Counted from the stretch's first letter, positions 33,550 to 42,169 are shown. The stretch is DNA of 64,000 bases from Alphaproteobacteria bacterium (GCA_012103315.1 WLWZ01000013.1:53797-117796); one strand, 5' to 3'. Notes: a model not told the origin generated them from the sequence alone. A program made the numbers and translations.

Positions 33550-34560
33550 ATGGCAGAAATCGTACTTGGCATCGGCACATCGCACGGCCCAATGCTGTCG
33601 ACCCCTTGGGAGAAATGGGCCGGACGAGTCGCAGCAGACAAACAACTCGTGGCGCATGATTTCCAGGGTGACACCTATAGCTTCGACGAGCTGGTTGAAT
33701 TGCGCCGCGACGAAAATCTCGCCGCGCAATTGACACCAGAGAAATGGCAAGAACGGTCTGCCGCCTGCCGGGCTGCATTAGACACCCTCGCCGCCAAATA
33801 CGCCGAGATCGCCCCCGATGTTGCCGTGATCGTCGGCAATGATCAACGCGAACTGTTTATGGAAGATAACTTCCCGGCCTTTTCAGTGTTCTGGGGGGAC
33901 AGCATTCAGAACAATCCCCGAACAGAGGAGCAGATCGCCGCCTTACCGCCAGGCATCGCGGTTGCCGAACGTGGGCATGTTCCACCTGAGAATTCCACGT
34001 CGCCTGGCCACCCGGAGCTTGGCAAACACATTATTGAGTCGCTGATGGATCAGGAATTCGACATCGCCGCCTCGGCTAAACTTCCCAAGGGTTCTGGCTA
34101 TGTGAACGGCGTGCCGCATGCGTTTGGTTTTATCTATCGTCAGATTATGAAAGATAACGTCACGCCCAACGTGCCAATCTTCGTCAACACGTTCTACCCG
34201 CCCAACCAGCCGCGCGCTGACCGTTGCTACGCCCTCGGCAAAGCGCTGAAGAATGCTATTGAAAGCTGGGAATCGGATGCGCGCGTGGCTGTGTTCGCCT
34301 CTGGTGGACTCAGCCACTTTGTTATTAATGAAGAACTTGATCGTAAAGTCATTGATGCGTTCATCAATCATGATCATGAAGCACTAATCAGTATCCCGGA
34401 GAACCTATATCAATCCGGCACCTCTGAAATTAAGAACTGGATACCTGTCGCCGCTGTCATGGATGAATGCGACAAGGAAATGACCCTGGTTGATTACGTG
34501 CCGTGCTACCGCTCCGAAGCCGGTACCGGTAATGCCATGGGTTTTCTGTACTGGGAATAA
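33550..34560 (+). CDS. LigB-superfamily extradiol dioxygenase-like protein
   Basis: About 336 aa; ATG 33550 follows GAGGA. Class III extradiol dioxygenase catalytic fold: GTSHGPML (first metal His, residue 10), the acid-base His in ASGGLSHFV (about 258) and the Glu in SEIKNWIPVA. The position that in LigB reads NDH (the second metal His) reads GNDQREL here, so one of the three metal ligands appears replaced by Gln. No LigA-type small subunit is adjacent; single-chain relatives exist (DesB, GalA-like). It opens a + strand run with a GST and an ABC transporter and is divergent from the aldolase-ligJ pair. Confidence 0.82.
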   Translation: MAEIVLGIGTSHGPMLSTPWEKWAGRVAADKQLVAHDFQGDTYSFDELVELRRDENLAAQLTPEKWQERSAACRAALDTLAAKYAEIAPDVAVIVGNDQRELFMEDNFPAFSVFWGDSIQNNPRTEEQIAALPPGIAVAERGHVPPENSTSPGHPELGKHIIESLMDQEFDIAASAKLPKGSGYVNGVPHAFGFIYRQIMKDNVTPNVPIFVNTFYPPNQPRADRCYALGKALKNAIESWESDARVAVFASGGLSHFVINEELDRKVIDAFINHDHEALISIPENLYQSGTSEIKNWIPVAAVMDECDKEMTLVDYVPCYRSEAGTGNAMGFLYWE

Positions 34561-34593
34561 GTCCCCGCCCCTAACCCGAAAGAAAAAAAGCAA

Positions 34594-35178
34594 ATGATCG
34601 ATCTATATTCCTGGAAGTCTGCCAATGGTCGTCGCCCCATCATCATTCTGGAAGAAACCGGCACGCCCTATAATTTGATCGCGATTGATCCACACGGTGG
34701 CAAAAACAAGGAACCTGACTATTTAAAGATTAGCCCTGGCGGCAAAGTCCCCTGTCTTGTCGACCCTGACGGCCCCGGCGGTTCACCGATCCATTTGATG
34801 GAGTCGGCGGCGATCATGGAATATATCGCCGAGAAAACTGGCCAGTTCATGGGATCAGATGAGGCAAGCAAATGGGCCGTTAAACAGTGGCTCTATTATC
34901 TTGCGACGAACGTGTCGGTCAGCTTTTCGAACCTCAACCATGCCCGCGACGTCGAAGGACAATGTCGCGACTTGCTGGACTCGGTGAATAATCATCTCGC
35001 GGATAACGAATATTTTGCTGGAGATTATTCCATCGCCGACATGATGGTGATTGGCCGGTTCGGCGCCTTCGCCTTCGATTTTATCGATCTCAACGACTAT
35101 CCCAATTTGATGCGTTGGGTCGATATGATGATGGCACGACCCGCGATTAAGAAATCAATGGAAATTCCTGTCAGCTAA
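34594..35178 (+). CDS. Glutathione S-transferase-like protein
   Basis: 194 aa. The thioredoxin-like N-terminal domain is at about 1-80 (LYSWKSANGRRPIIILEE, then the cis-Pro in GGKVPCLVD and the gamma-Glu-binding ESAAIMEYIAE). The all-alpha C-terminal domain has GDYSIADMMVIGRF near residue 148. Similar in pattern to the Nu/YfcG class. In aromatic catabolism GSTs act as beta-etherases, glutathione lyases or cis-trans isomerases, any of which would fit beside the ring-cleavage gene. It begins 33 bases after the LigB-like stop, so probably the same transcript. Confidence 0.85.
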   Translation: MIDLYSWKSANGRRPIIILEETGTPYNLIAIDPHGGKNKEPDYLKISPGGKVPCLVDPDGPGGSPIHLMESAAIMEYIAEKTGQFMGSDEASKWAVKQWLYYLATNVSVSFSNLNHARDVEGQCRDLLDSVNNHLADNEYFAGDYSIADMMVIGRFGAFAFDFIDLNDYPNLMRWVDMMMARPAIKKSMEIPVS

Positions 35179-35299
35179 AAAAACAATCTTTCCTCGATAT
35201 TTGCCCTTAACTTTGAAGAGGGAATCATCGTAGTCTTTTTCATCGGTCCACGGATGTAAGGGCTGACGAAGGCTTAAAACAAATTTGAGAGGGAGGAAT

Positions 35300-36412
35300 A
35301 TGACTAAATCAACAGACAAAAGCGCGTCGAAGAACGTCACGCGCCGTACCATCATCAAAGGAAGTACCGGGCTCGGCGTGATGTTGGCCGCTGGTGTTGC
35401 ACCCGCCGTTGTAAGTGAAGTCGGCGCGTCAAAGATGCGCAAAGTTCAGTTCATGCTGCCATGGTTGTTTGTTGGTGGTCATACGTTTGAATTCGCCGCT
35501 GCTGCGGTTTACTGGAAAAAGCGCGGCCTCGATGTTTCGATCCAGCGTGGCTACGGATCCGGCGCTGCAATCAAGGCCGTCGCTTCCAAGACTGTAAATT
35601 TTGCTGAGGCCAGCTATGGCGTTGCCGTCAACGCAGCATCGAAAGGTCTCGATGTTGTGGCGATTGGCGCCAAGCTTCAAAAGAGCCCAATCGCAATTTC
35701 CTGCCGCAAGGATTCCGGTGTTAAGACGCCGAAAGATCTTGAAGGCAAAACTATCGTCGGTGCCGCCGCTTCTGGTGACACTTTGATGATGCCAGGCTTC
35801 GCCCGCGCTGCAGGAATCGACCTCAACAAGATGAAACGCAATCTGGTTCATCCCAGCAAGCTGATCAGCTCGGTTCTCAACAAACAGGCGGACTGCACTG
35901 GCACCTATTACGTCAGTAACGCCGCGTCGCTGGCCAGTAAGACACCAGCGGTTCACTTTATGTATGCCGATTACGGTCTACAGACTTTGGACCTTGGGCT
36001 GATTTCGCGTTCCGATATGATCAAGAATGAACCCGAGCTGGTTCAAACAATGGTCGATGGTGCGATGGAAGGGCTCAAACTGCAGCTTCTCGATCCGGAA
36101 AAATCACTGGATTACATGATCGCTGCGCGGCCTGAGCTTAAGACCAAGCCTCGCGAATTGCTGCTGATTCATTCGGGAAATACCAACTTCCTGTCCATCG
36201 GACCGGCTGTTGAAAAGAATGGTCTTGGCTGGATGAATGAAGCGGATCAGACACGGACACGCGACGTCGTCATCAAATATATGAACGGCAAGAACGTCCC
36301 TGCCATCAGCAAACTGTTCACGAACAAGTTTGCCGGCAACATCAAGTTAACTTCTGCTGAATGGGCAAAGGCAAAATCCCTCTCGGCAAAATTTGATCCT
36401 GCCAAAGCGTAA
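35300..36412 (+). CDS. NitT/TauT-type ABC transporter substrate-binding protein
   Basis: About 370 aa starting at ATG 35300 after GAGGGAGGA. The N-terminus has a twin-arginine-like signal (TRRTIIKGSTGLGVMLAAG), which suggests export in a folded state. The mature part is an NMT1/SsuA-like periplasmic fold (PF09084): FMLPWLFVGGHTFEFAAA, then RGYGSGAAIKAVASKTVNF. ATPase and permease genes follow. Relatives bind nitrate, taurine, pyrimidine precursors or aromatic acids such as phthalate. The flanking LigB-like, LigI and LigJ genes suggest an aromatic carboxylate. The Lys-rich style of the mature protein is shared with the TctC proteins. Confidence 0.88.
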   Translation: MTKSTDKSASKNVTRRTIIKGSTGLGVMLAAGVAPAVVSEVGASKMRKVQFMLPWLFVGGHTFEFAAAAVYWKKRGLDVSIQRGYGSGAAIKAVASKTVNFAEASYGVAVNAASKGLDVVAIGAKLQKSPIAISCRKDSGVKTPKDLEGKTIVGAAASGDTLMMPGFARAAGIDLNKMKRNLVHPSKLISSVLNKQADCTGTYYVSNAASLASKTPAVHFMYADYGLQTLDLGLISRSDMIKNEPELVQTMVDGAMEGLKLQLLDPEKSLDYMIAARPELKTKPRELLLIHSGNTNFLSIGPAVEKNGLGWMNEADQTRTRDVVIKYMNGKNVPAISKLFTNKFAGNIKLTSAEWAKAKSLSAKFDPAKA

Positions 36413-36433
36413 CTGGTTGTAACGACCTCAAGC

Positions 36434-36460
36434 GCCCGTTTCCCCATCGGGGAGACGGGC
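36434..36460 (+). terminator. Hairpin between the binding-protein and ATPase genes, possible attenuator
   Basis: GCCCGTTTCCCC and GGGGAGACGGGC pair over 12 positions (one G-T) around ATC. There is no T-run after it. Such hairpins after a binding-protein gene often stabilise its mRNA and lower expression of downstream transporter genes. Confidence 0.45.
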
Positions 36461-36497
36461 CGTTTGCGTAATTTGTATGGAATGGTAATTCCCCGAT

Positions 36498-37262
36498 ATG
36501 ACTGAAGCGAGCGCCCACGTCCGGGTGGAAAATCTCCGCAAGACTTATCAAACACGCCGCGATGAAATCGAGGCGATCCGCGAAGTCCAGATGGAAGTCG
36601 CCGAAGGTGAGTTCATTTCTATTCTCGGCCCCAGCGGCTGTGGCAAAAGCACATTGCTGATGATCGTTGGTGGTTTGCTGCCTCTCACGTCAGGCACGGT
36701 CGCCGTCGGTGGCGAATCCGTTTCAAAACCGCGACGCGATACCGGCGTTGTATTTCAGGCTCCAGTCCTCATGCCATGGCGGACCATCCTCAAAAATGTT
36801 CTGTTCCCAATTGAGAGCCTGGGGCTGCGCGAGGAAGACTATATTGACCGCGCCCATGAGCTCCTGGAGATGACAGGTCTTTCTGGCTTCGCTGATAATG
36901 TCCCAAGTGAGCTTTCCGGCGGGATGCAACAGCGCGTCGCGATCTGCCGCGCCTTGATTCACAACCCGAACCTTTTGCTCATGGACGAGCCTTTTAGTGC
37001 GCTTGATGCCATGACGCGAGACCTAATGAACCAGGAACTCCTCCGTATTTGGGAGGAGTACAAGAAAACAGTCCTGTTTGTGACACACAGCATCCGCGAG
37101 GCCGTCTTCCTCTCGGACCGGGTATTCGTCATGTCGCCGCGCCCGGCCGTGATCAGCGAGATCGTAACAATCGATCTGCCAAGGCCCCGAGAACTGGCTA
37201 TCGAAGAAACACCCGAATTCAACGAATATGTCGCGCATTTGCGTGGCCTGATAGAACATTAG
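36498..37262 (+). CDS. NitT/TauT-type ABC transporter ATP-binding protein
   Basis: 254 aa. Walker A is GPSGCGKST (about residues 44-52), the Q-loop is in VFQAPVLMPWRTI, the signature is LSGGMQQR (about 137-144), Walker B is LLLMDEPFSALD and the switch His is in VTHSI. It is the SsuB/TauB-like branch with no C-terminal regulatory domain. It energises the permease encoded 19 bases downstream. The binding-protein gene is 85 bases upstream across a hairpin. Confidence 0.92.
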   Translation: MTEASAHVRVENLRKTYQTRRDEIEAIREVQMEVAEGEFISILGPSGCGKSTLLMIVGGLLPLTSGTVAVGGESVSKPRRDTGVVFQAPVLMPWRTILKNVLFPIESLGLREEDYIDRAHELLEMTGLSGFADNVPSELSGGMQQRVAICRALIHNPNLLLMDEPFSALDAMTRDLMNQELLRIWEEYKKTVLFVTHSIREAVFLSDRVFVMSPRPAVISEIVTIDLPRPRELAIEETPEFNEYVAHLRGLIEH

Positions 37263-37281
37263 ACGCGAAAAGATACGAGCA

Positions 37282-38073
37282 ATGGCTAATAATAACGGTG
37301 ACAGCAAATTTTTCTCGGTTGCAGGTCAGATAGCCGGCCCAACCGCCATTGCGTTCTTAATGCTGGTCATATGGCACCTCTGCTGCGTCTTCTTCGCAAT
37401 ACCCGAAGCGATCTTGCCAACACCTGTTAAAATTCTCGCAACGATCTTTAAACACTGGGAACTTTTGGCCATACACACCTGGCCGACGACCAGCGAATGT
37501 CTGATGGGCTTCGGTCTGGCCGTTGTCGTTGGAATGGGGCTCGGCATCTTGCTGGCCTTCTTCCCTATGTTCCACAACAGCGTCTATCCACTAGTCGTAG
37601 CGTTTCAGGTCGTCCCCAAAGTTGCTCTCGCGCCACTCTTCATAGTGTGGTTTGGGCTCGGCACCCTATCTCGGGTATTACTGGCCTTTGTAATTGCCTT
37701 CTTCCCAATGGTGGTAAACACCTATGCCGGGATTCTCAGCACCGATCCGTTGATGGTCCGTATGGCACATGCCTTTAGCGCAAATCGATGGACAGTGTTT
37801 TGCAAGATCGAGTTTCCCAATGCGCTGCCCTATATCTTTAGTGGCCTGAAGATCGGCATCACTTTTGCTGTGATCGGCATTATCGTTGCCGAATTTGTCA
37901 CCGCCCAAAAAGGGCTCGGCTATCTCATCGTCTTTGCGGAAGGCAATATCGATACGCCGCTTCTAATGGCAGCCCTCACCGTGCTCAGCATCGTCGGCGT
38001 CGTGCTCTATGCCGCTGTTGTTGCGTTAGAAAAGCTGGTCGTCACCTGGGATGTCGGGCAAGACCTGCATTAA
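37282..38073 (+). CDS. NitT/TauT-type ABC transporter permease
   Basis: 263 aa with six predicted membrane helices. The BPD_transp_1 cytoplasmic loop (EAA-like region) is ILSTDPLMVRMAHAFSANRW, near residues 152-171. Related to SsuC/TauC. The stop is followed after 3 bases by the stop of the convergent ligI gene, so there is no room for a conventional terminator between them. It forms the membrane channel for the adjacent ATPase and binding protein. Confidence 0.9.
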   Translation: MANNNGDSKFFSVAGQIAGPTAIAFLMLVIWHLCCVFFAIPEAILPTPVKILATIFKHWELLAIHTWPTTSECLMGFGLAVVVGMGLGILLAFFPMFHNSVYPLVVAFQVVPKVALAPLFIVWFGLGTLSRVLLAFVIAFFPMVVNTYAGILSTDPLMVRMAHAFSANRWTVFCKIEFPNALPYIFSGLKIGITFAVIGIIVAEFVTAQKGLGYLIVFAEGNIDTPLLMAALTVLSIVGVVLYAAVVALEKLVVTWDVGQDLH

Positions 38074-38076
38074 GAC

Positions 38077-38949
38077 TTAATCGGAAAAACCGTACAACCG
38101 CGCCGGGTTATCAACCAGGATACGGTTGCGCACGGCTTCGTCCGGCGCATGGAGCGCCAACAAGTTCATCAAATCACCATCGTTGGGCATAAGCCCTTCG
38201 ATATTGGGATGAGGCCAATCTGTTCCCCACAACACCCGATCAGGAGCCGCTGCGATACAGGCTTGTGCAAACGGCACCGCATCCTCATACGGCGCACCGC
38301 CCGAAGAAATCCGTTCGGCACCACAAATCTTGACCCAGAAATCATCCTTGTCGCGCAGCAAGCCGAGCAAAAGCTGGAAGGCCTCCTGTTCGACGCCGTC
38401 TTCGGTTTTAACACGCCCCATGTGATCAATAACCACGGGTAGCGGCAGGTCGGCCAACGTATCCGCGTTCTCGACGATGTCCGGCGCTTCCATATAGATC
38501 ACAACATGCCAGCCAAGTGGCGCGATCCGCTCGGTAATACGACGTACCATTGTGAAATCCGGCGCATTGCCAATGTGACGCGCGAATGAAAAACGAATGC
38601 CGCGCATTCCGCCGTCATCCAGCCGTTTGAAATCATCGTCGGTAAAGCTGTCATCGACGATGGCGACGCCTTTATAGCGGCCTTCAGACCGAGCGATGGC
38701 ATCCAGGGCAGCGGTATTATCCGTTCCATGGCAGGTCGCCTGCACAATCACCGCCCGTTCAATACCGAGCGTCTTCTGTAAAACCTGCATCGCTTCAAAC
38801 GGCGAATCCGGCGGCGTGTAACTTCGGCCTTCGGCGAAAGGGAACTTCGCGTCAGGCCCAAAGACATGACAATGCGCATCACAGGCTTTGGGCGGGGCTT
38901 TGAAGTTAGGGGATTTGGTTTCGGGATCCGGTCCCTGACAATATTTCAT
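38077..38949 (-). CDS. ligI: 2-pyrone-4,6-dicarboxylate hydrolase-like (LigI)
   Basis: 290 aa, the length of LigI. Recognisable LigI segments are DAHCHVFGP (metal site, about residues 24-32), VIVQATCHGTDN (about 68-79), GGMRGIRFSF (about 113), WHVVIYMEAPD, VVIDHMGR and the catalytic Asp in LWGTDWPHPN (about 241). LigI opens the lactone PDC to 4-oxalomesaconate, the substrate of the LigJ found 6 kb upstream. The start is ATG 38949. Convergent with the ABC permease. A general amidohydrolase_2 lactonase is the alternative, but the shared segments make LigI the best call. Confidence 0.85.
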   Translation of the reverse strand: MKYCQGPDPETKSPNFKAPPKACDAHCHVFGPDAKFPFAEGRSYTPPDSPFEAMQVLQKTLGIERAVIVQATCHGTDNTAALDAIARSEGRYKGVAIVDDSFTDDDFKRLDDGGMRGIRFSFARHIGNAPDFTMVRRITERIAPLGWHVVIYMEAPDIVENADTLADLPLPVVIDHMGRVKTEDGVEQEAFQLLLGLLRDKDDFWVKICGAERISSGGAPYEDAVPFAQACIAAAPDRVLWGTDWPHPNIEGLMPNDGDLMNLLALHAPDEAVRNRILVDNPARLYGFSD

Positions 38950-38992
38950 AATCGAAAATTATCGAGACGCTAAAGAACTGGCAAGCGACGGA

Positions 38993-39481
38993 TCAGAGTT
39001 TCTGCTTTTTGACGAAATCGGCAAACGCCGCCAGTGTTTCCGGGCTGCACCGATGTTCCATGCCTTCGGCATCGGCCCAGGCTGTCGCTTCATCGACACC
39101 GACGGCCCTTAGGAGAGCCACAACGATGTGATGACGCGCCCGTGAGGCTTCCGCCATCTTGCGGCCTTCATCTGTCAAAAAAACCGAGCGATAGGGTTCG
39201 GCATTTACCAAATCCATTTCCTTGAGCCGTGCAATCATCTTATTGACCGTTGCCCCCGTAACACCCAGCCGCTTTGCGACATCGACAGACCGTGCCTCGC
39301 CTTGCTCATCAATTAAGTCGGCAACAAGCTCTACGTAGTCCTCAACAATCTCGGTTTCCCGCGCCTGACGAGCGCGTTTGAAATGGCTTGCCTGACGATC
39401 CACCGTCATATGCGCTGAGATCGCACCTGTCCCTTCGGGCGGCGGTGTCAATTCATCTTCGGCGCGGTCAGATTCTGTCAT
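38993..39481 (-). CDS. mntR: Manganese-responsive regulator MntR (DtxR/MntR family)
   Basis: 162 aa. After a charged N-terminal region (1-35), a winged helix includes ARSVDVAKRLGVTGATVNKMI (recognition helix about residues 63-83). Then comes a metal-dependent dimer domain with VFLTDEGRKMAE, RHHIVVALLRAVGV and AEGMEHRCS holding likely metal-binding Glu, His and Cys residues. No C-terminal SH3-like domain, so MntR rather than DtxR/IdeR. It is divergent from a putative Mn exporter, with a TAGCNNNNGCTA operator between them. Confidence 0.88.
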   Translation of the reverse strand: MTESDRAEDELTPPPEGTGAISAHMTVDRQASHFKRARQARETEIVEDYVELVADLIDEQGEARSVDVAKRLGVTGATVNKMIARLKEMDLVNAEPYRSVFLTDEGRKMAEASRARHHIVVALLRAVGVDEATAWADAEGMEHRCSPETLAAFADFVKKQKL

Positions 39482-39510
39482 AAATCCACAATATGTCAGG
39501 GTTTAGAGTC

Positions 39511-39538
39511 TTGACAATGATTTAGCGTATCCTACAAT
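39511..39538 (+). promoter_or_regulatory. Sigma70-type promoter for the putative Mn exporter gene
   Basis: TTGACA (39511-39516) and TACAAT (39533-39538) with a 16-base spacer, a near-consensus pair. GAGTC lies just upstream at 39506-39510. Transcription would start near 39545, inside the operator, leaving a leader of about 90 bases before the ATG at 39635. Confidence 0.6.
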
Positions 39539-39540
39539 TC

Positions 39541-39554
39541 TTAGCCAAGGCTAA
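39541..39554. promoter_or_regulatory. Predicted MntR operator TTAGCCAAGGCTAA
   Basis: Perfect 6-bp arms around AA; the core TAGC-CAAG-GCTA matches the TAGCNNNNGCTA centre of the known enterobacterial MntR box. It lies between divergent mntR and exporter genes, immediately downstream of the exporter -10 box and about 60 bases before mntR, where bound MntR could control both. Confidence 0.6.
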
Positions 39555-39634
39555 CTTTTTAGAATCCTGCAGAAAAAGGGACAGAAGTTAGCGATGAGGC
39601 GTAACGAAGACCTGAGGCCTGAGGAAATTTAGGG

Positions 39635-40846
39635 ATGACGTCACTTAGCATCGTCGCACGGCGTAGCTTGGAAGGTACCGCCAAATGGGCCAATGCGTTT
39701 GGTCCACTCCGGCTGGGTATTCTGTTGGCGCTCGCCCTGTTGGCTGCCGTTTCAGCTGATGCAGCTCAGATTATGGCGCAAAGCCTGTCCGATGCCTTTT
39801 TGCAGGTCACCGTCTTCGTCGCAGCAACGCTCGCAATCTTCTACTCACTCGAAGCCTGGTACAAAATTGACGTCACTGCCCTGCTCGCTCGCCATCACGT
39901 CTGGCAGGTTCCTATCGCCGCAGGACTCGGTGCGCTACCCGGTTGTGGTGGCGCCATCATGGTCATCACGCAGTATATTCGCGGCGGCATTAGCTTTGGG
40001 TCAGTGGTCTCGGTTCTCACAGCAACGATGGGCGATGCGGCTTTTTTGTTATTGGCTCAGGCTCCATTAACCGGGCTGTCGATCTTCGCCATCGGTTTCA
40101 TTGTCGGCGTGACATCGGGTTATGTGGTCGATGCAATCCATGGCACTGACTTCCTGCGCTATAAGGGCAATAGCGATGACCCAGCCTGTAGCCCCTGCAT
40201 TCGCCGCGTCGACTCGCGGGCCTGGCGTTACTTGTGGACACTGTTCCTTATCCCCGGACTAATCTTTGGCGGGTTCGTCGCCTTCCAAGCTGACACCGCA
40301 TCAATCTTTGGCACCTTCATGGGCACAGAGACAGTCGTCTGGGTCGGGTTAACCGGTGCGATTGTCTCGCTCCTTCTGTGGGGCGTTGTTTCTCCCATCC
40401 GTCCCGACCCTGAAAGCGAAGATACTGCGTCGGTGAGCTGGGCTTCAGCCGGTACCGGTCGATTGGGCGATGCCCCTGCCCGCGTTGTCGGCGACACCTG
40501 CTTTGTGACCGTCTGGGTCGCATTTGCTTACCTGATTTATGAACTCGGTGTTCACTTCACCGGCGTCGATCTCAAGACACTCTTTCAAACATGGGCACCG
40601 CTTGTACCACTGGTCGCCATTCTGGTTGGGTTTATCCCCGGTTGCGGCCCGCAGGTCGTGGTCGCGGCAATGTATCTTAACGGGCTGGTGCCATTCTCTG
40701 CCGAGATCGGCAATGCCATTAGCAATGACGGCGACGCCTTGTTCCCAGCCATCGCCATGGCACCCAAAGCAGCGATCATCGCGACACTCTATAGTGCGAT
40801 CCCCGCCTTTATTGTCGCCTATGGCTATTATTGGTTGTTCGAATAA
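39635..40846 (+). CDS. Putative manganese/heavy-metal exporter (10-TM, DUF2899/ArsP_2-type)
   Basis: 403 aa with about ten hydrophobic helices in two homologous halves. Each half carries a matching glycine/cysteine motif: GALPGCGGAIMV (about residue 104) and GFIPGCGPQVVV (about 336). A polar loop with a CSPC motif (about residue 187) lies between the halves. This is the pattern of the putative 10-TM metal exporter family, often next to mntR. It starts at ATG 39635 after GAGGA. With MntR divergently encoded and an operator between, Mn(II) export is the best inference. Unrelated to MntP, MntX or CDF exporters. Confidence 0.78.
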   Translation: MTSLSIVARRSLEGTAKWANAFGPLRLGILLALALLAAVSADAAQIMAQSLSDAFLQVTVFVAATLAIFYSLEAWYKIDVTALLARHHVWQVPIAAGLGALPGCGGAIMVITQYIRGGISFGSVVSVLTATMGDAAFLLLAQAPLTGLSIFAIGFIVGVTSGYVVDAIHGTDFLRYKGNSDDPACSPCIRRVDSRAWRYLWTLFLIPGLIFGGFVAFQADTASIFGTFMGTETVVWVGLTGAIVSLLLWGVVSPIRPDPESEDTASVSWASAGTGRLGDAPARVVGDTCFVTVWVAFAYLIYELGVHFTGVDLKTLFQTWAPLVPLVAILVGFIPGCGPQVVVAAMYLNGLVPFSAEIGNAISNDGDALFPAIAMAPKAAIIATLYSAIPAFIVAYGYYWLFE

Positions 40847-42169
40847 TCAGACTATTACGGGAATGTCGCCGAGCGCCGCGCGTAATTTTCCATCTGCCCA
40901 TTGAGCGTTAGCCAATACCGCATCATCGGTATTGCGCTTGCCAACCAGCTGGATACAGATCGGGAGACTGCTGGCACTTTCGAACAGCGGCAAATTGACC
41001 GAGGGCGTATACATCTGTGTCCATAGGCGGGCGAAAGTCCCGCTCCGAACTTCCGTCAACCCTACCGGTGCTTCCCCCTCCAAGCTGGGAGACAGGACGA
41101 GATCATACCCATCTAAAATCACATCCATCTCAGCCCGCGCAGCGTCCATCGCTTTTCCGGCATTGATATAATCCTCTTCACCAAGCGTTTTGACCCAGTC
41201 GATGCGTTCGAGATTATGGTCATTAAAGCTTTCGATATTTTCGCGGATTTCTGTCTCCAGCATGATCGAGGCCTCCCAGGCGTTGATCACGGCAGCGTCT
41301 GGAATAATGTCCGTAAATACCTGTGGCAGATCGAAGTCGCTGATCAACGCCCCAGCATCTTTTAAAATAACTGCAGCCTGTTCAACGGCCGCTTGCATGG
41401 GTGGTTCCGCTTTGTCCCAGCAGGGGGCACGTAAAACAGCGATACGCGGTTTATCAGTTGATGTTCCTGGCGCGGCCCCTGTCTGGACCTGACGCATTAA
41501 AATCAAATCCTCCATCGACCGCGCAAAAAGCCCAATCGTATCGATTGATTTCTTGCAGTGGCGGAAGTTGCCGCGATCAATCCCATCGAGGCTGGCCTTG
41601 TAACCATAGACACCACAATTGGCAGCAGGGCCAATCACCGAGCCACCGGTCTGCGTGCCGTTAGCCAAAGGCACCATATAGTCAGCCACCGAGGCTGCAG
41701 AACCGCTCGACGACACACCTGGTGTTCGGGTTGGGTCATGCGGGTTCAACGTGTGGCGCGGTTTCGGGCAGGCAAACTCGGTCGTAACTGTCTTCCCCAT
41801 GATGACCATGCCGCCGTCGCGCAGCTGCGCAACGCAGTTGGAATCGACACCAAATTCTTTGCCTTGATACGGCCCAAAGCCATGGCCCGTTGGCATATCC
41901 TTGGTATCGAAAATATCCTTAATACCAACCGGCACACCATGCAGTGGGCCGCGTCGCGGCTCACCATCCAGTGATTTCGCCTGCGCAATTGCATAGTCGG
42001 GATCAATATAATCCCAGGCATGCACATCACCATCACGCGCCGCGATACGGTCAAGACAATCGCGAGTCAGCGCCTCAGAAGTGATTTCACCTGAAGCGAG
42101 CTTCGCCGACGCTTCTGATGCGGTTAGCCCGTTTAATCCCATCGGGCCTTTTTTGGTGAGATCGACCAT
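40847..42169 (-). CDS. Amidase (amidase-signature family)
   Basis: 440 aa. The Ser-cisSer-Lys triad is recognisable: Lys in VPVGIKDIFDT (about residue 83), cis-Ser in TPGVSSSGSAAS (about 156) and nucleophile Ser in GTQTGGSVIGPAA (about 180). The usual GGSSGG reads GVSSSG, still within family variation. It hydrolyses amides to acid plus ammonia. The upstream gene, 27 bases away on the same strand, is a benzoate-CoA ligase, which makes an aryl amide such as benzamide an attractive substrate, by inference. No GatCAB partners nearby. Confidence 0.87.
   Translation of the reverse strand: MVDLTKKGPMGLNGLTASEASAKLASGEITSEALTRDCLDRIAARDGDVHAWDYIDPDYAIAQAKSLDGEPRRGPLHGVPVGIKDIFDTKDMPTGHGFGPYQGKEFGVDSNCVAQLRDGGMVIMGKTVTTEFACPKPRHTLNPHDPTRTPGVSSSGSAASVADYMVPLANGTQTGGSVIGPAANCGVYGYKASLDGIDRGNFRHCKKSIDTIGLFARSMEDLILMRQVQTGAAPGTSTDKPRIAVLRAPCWDKAEPPMQAAVEQAAVILKDAGALISDFDLPQVFTDIIPDAAVINAWEASIMLETEIRENIESFNDHNLERIDWVKTLGEEDYINAGKAMDAARAEMDVILDGYDLVLSPSLEGEAPVGLTEVRSGTFARLWTQMYTPSVNLPLFESASSLPICIQLVGKRNTDDAVLANAQWADGKLRAALGDIPVIV

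Noticed and set aside
39594..39632. A 12-codon frame in the Mn exporter leader, ending 2 bases before its ATG
   Set aside because: No ribosome-binding site at a proper distance; its end coincides with the exporter's own GAGGA site, so it is probably chance.
39545..39634. Possible Mn (yybP-ykoY) riboswitch in the exporter leader
   Set aside because: The conserved GGGGAGUAG-type segments are not recognisable; the leader is short and the MntR operator already explains control.
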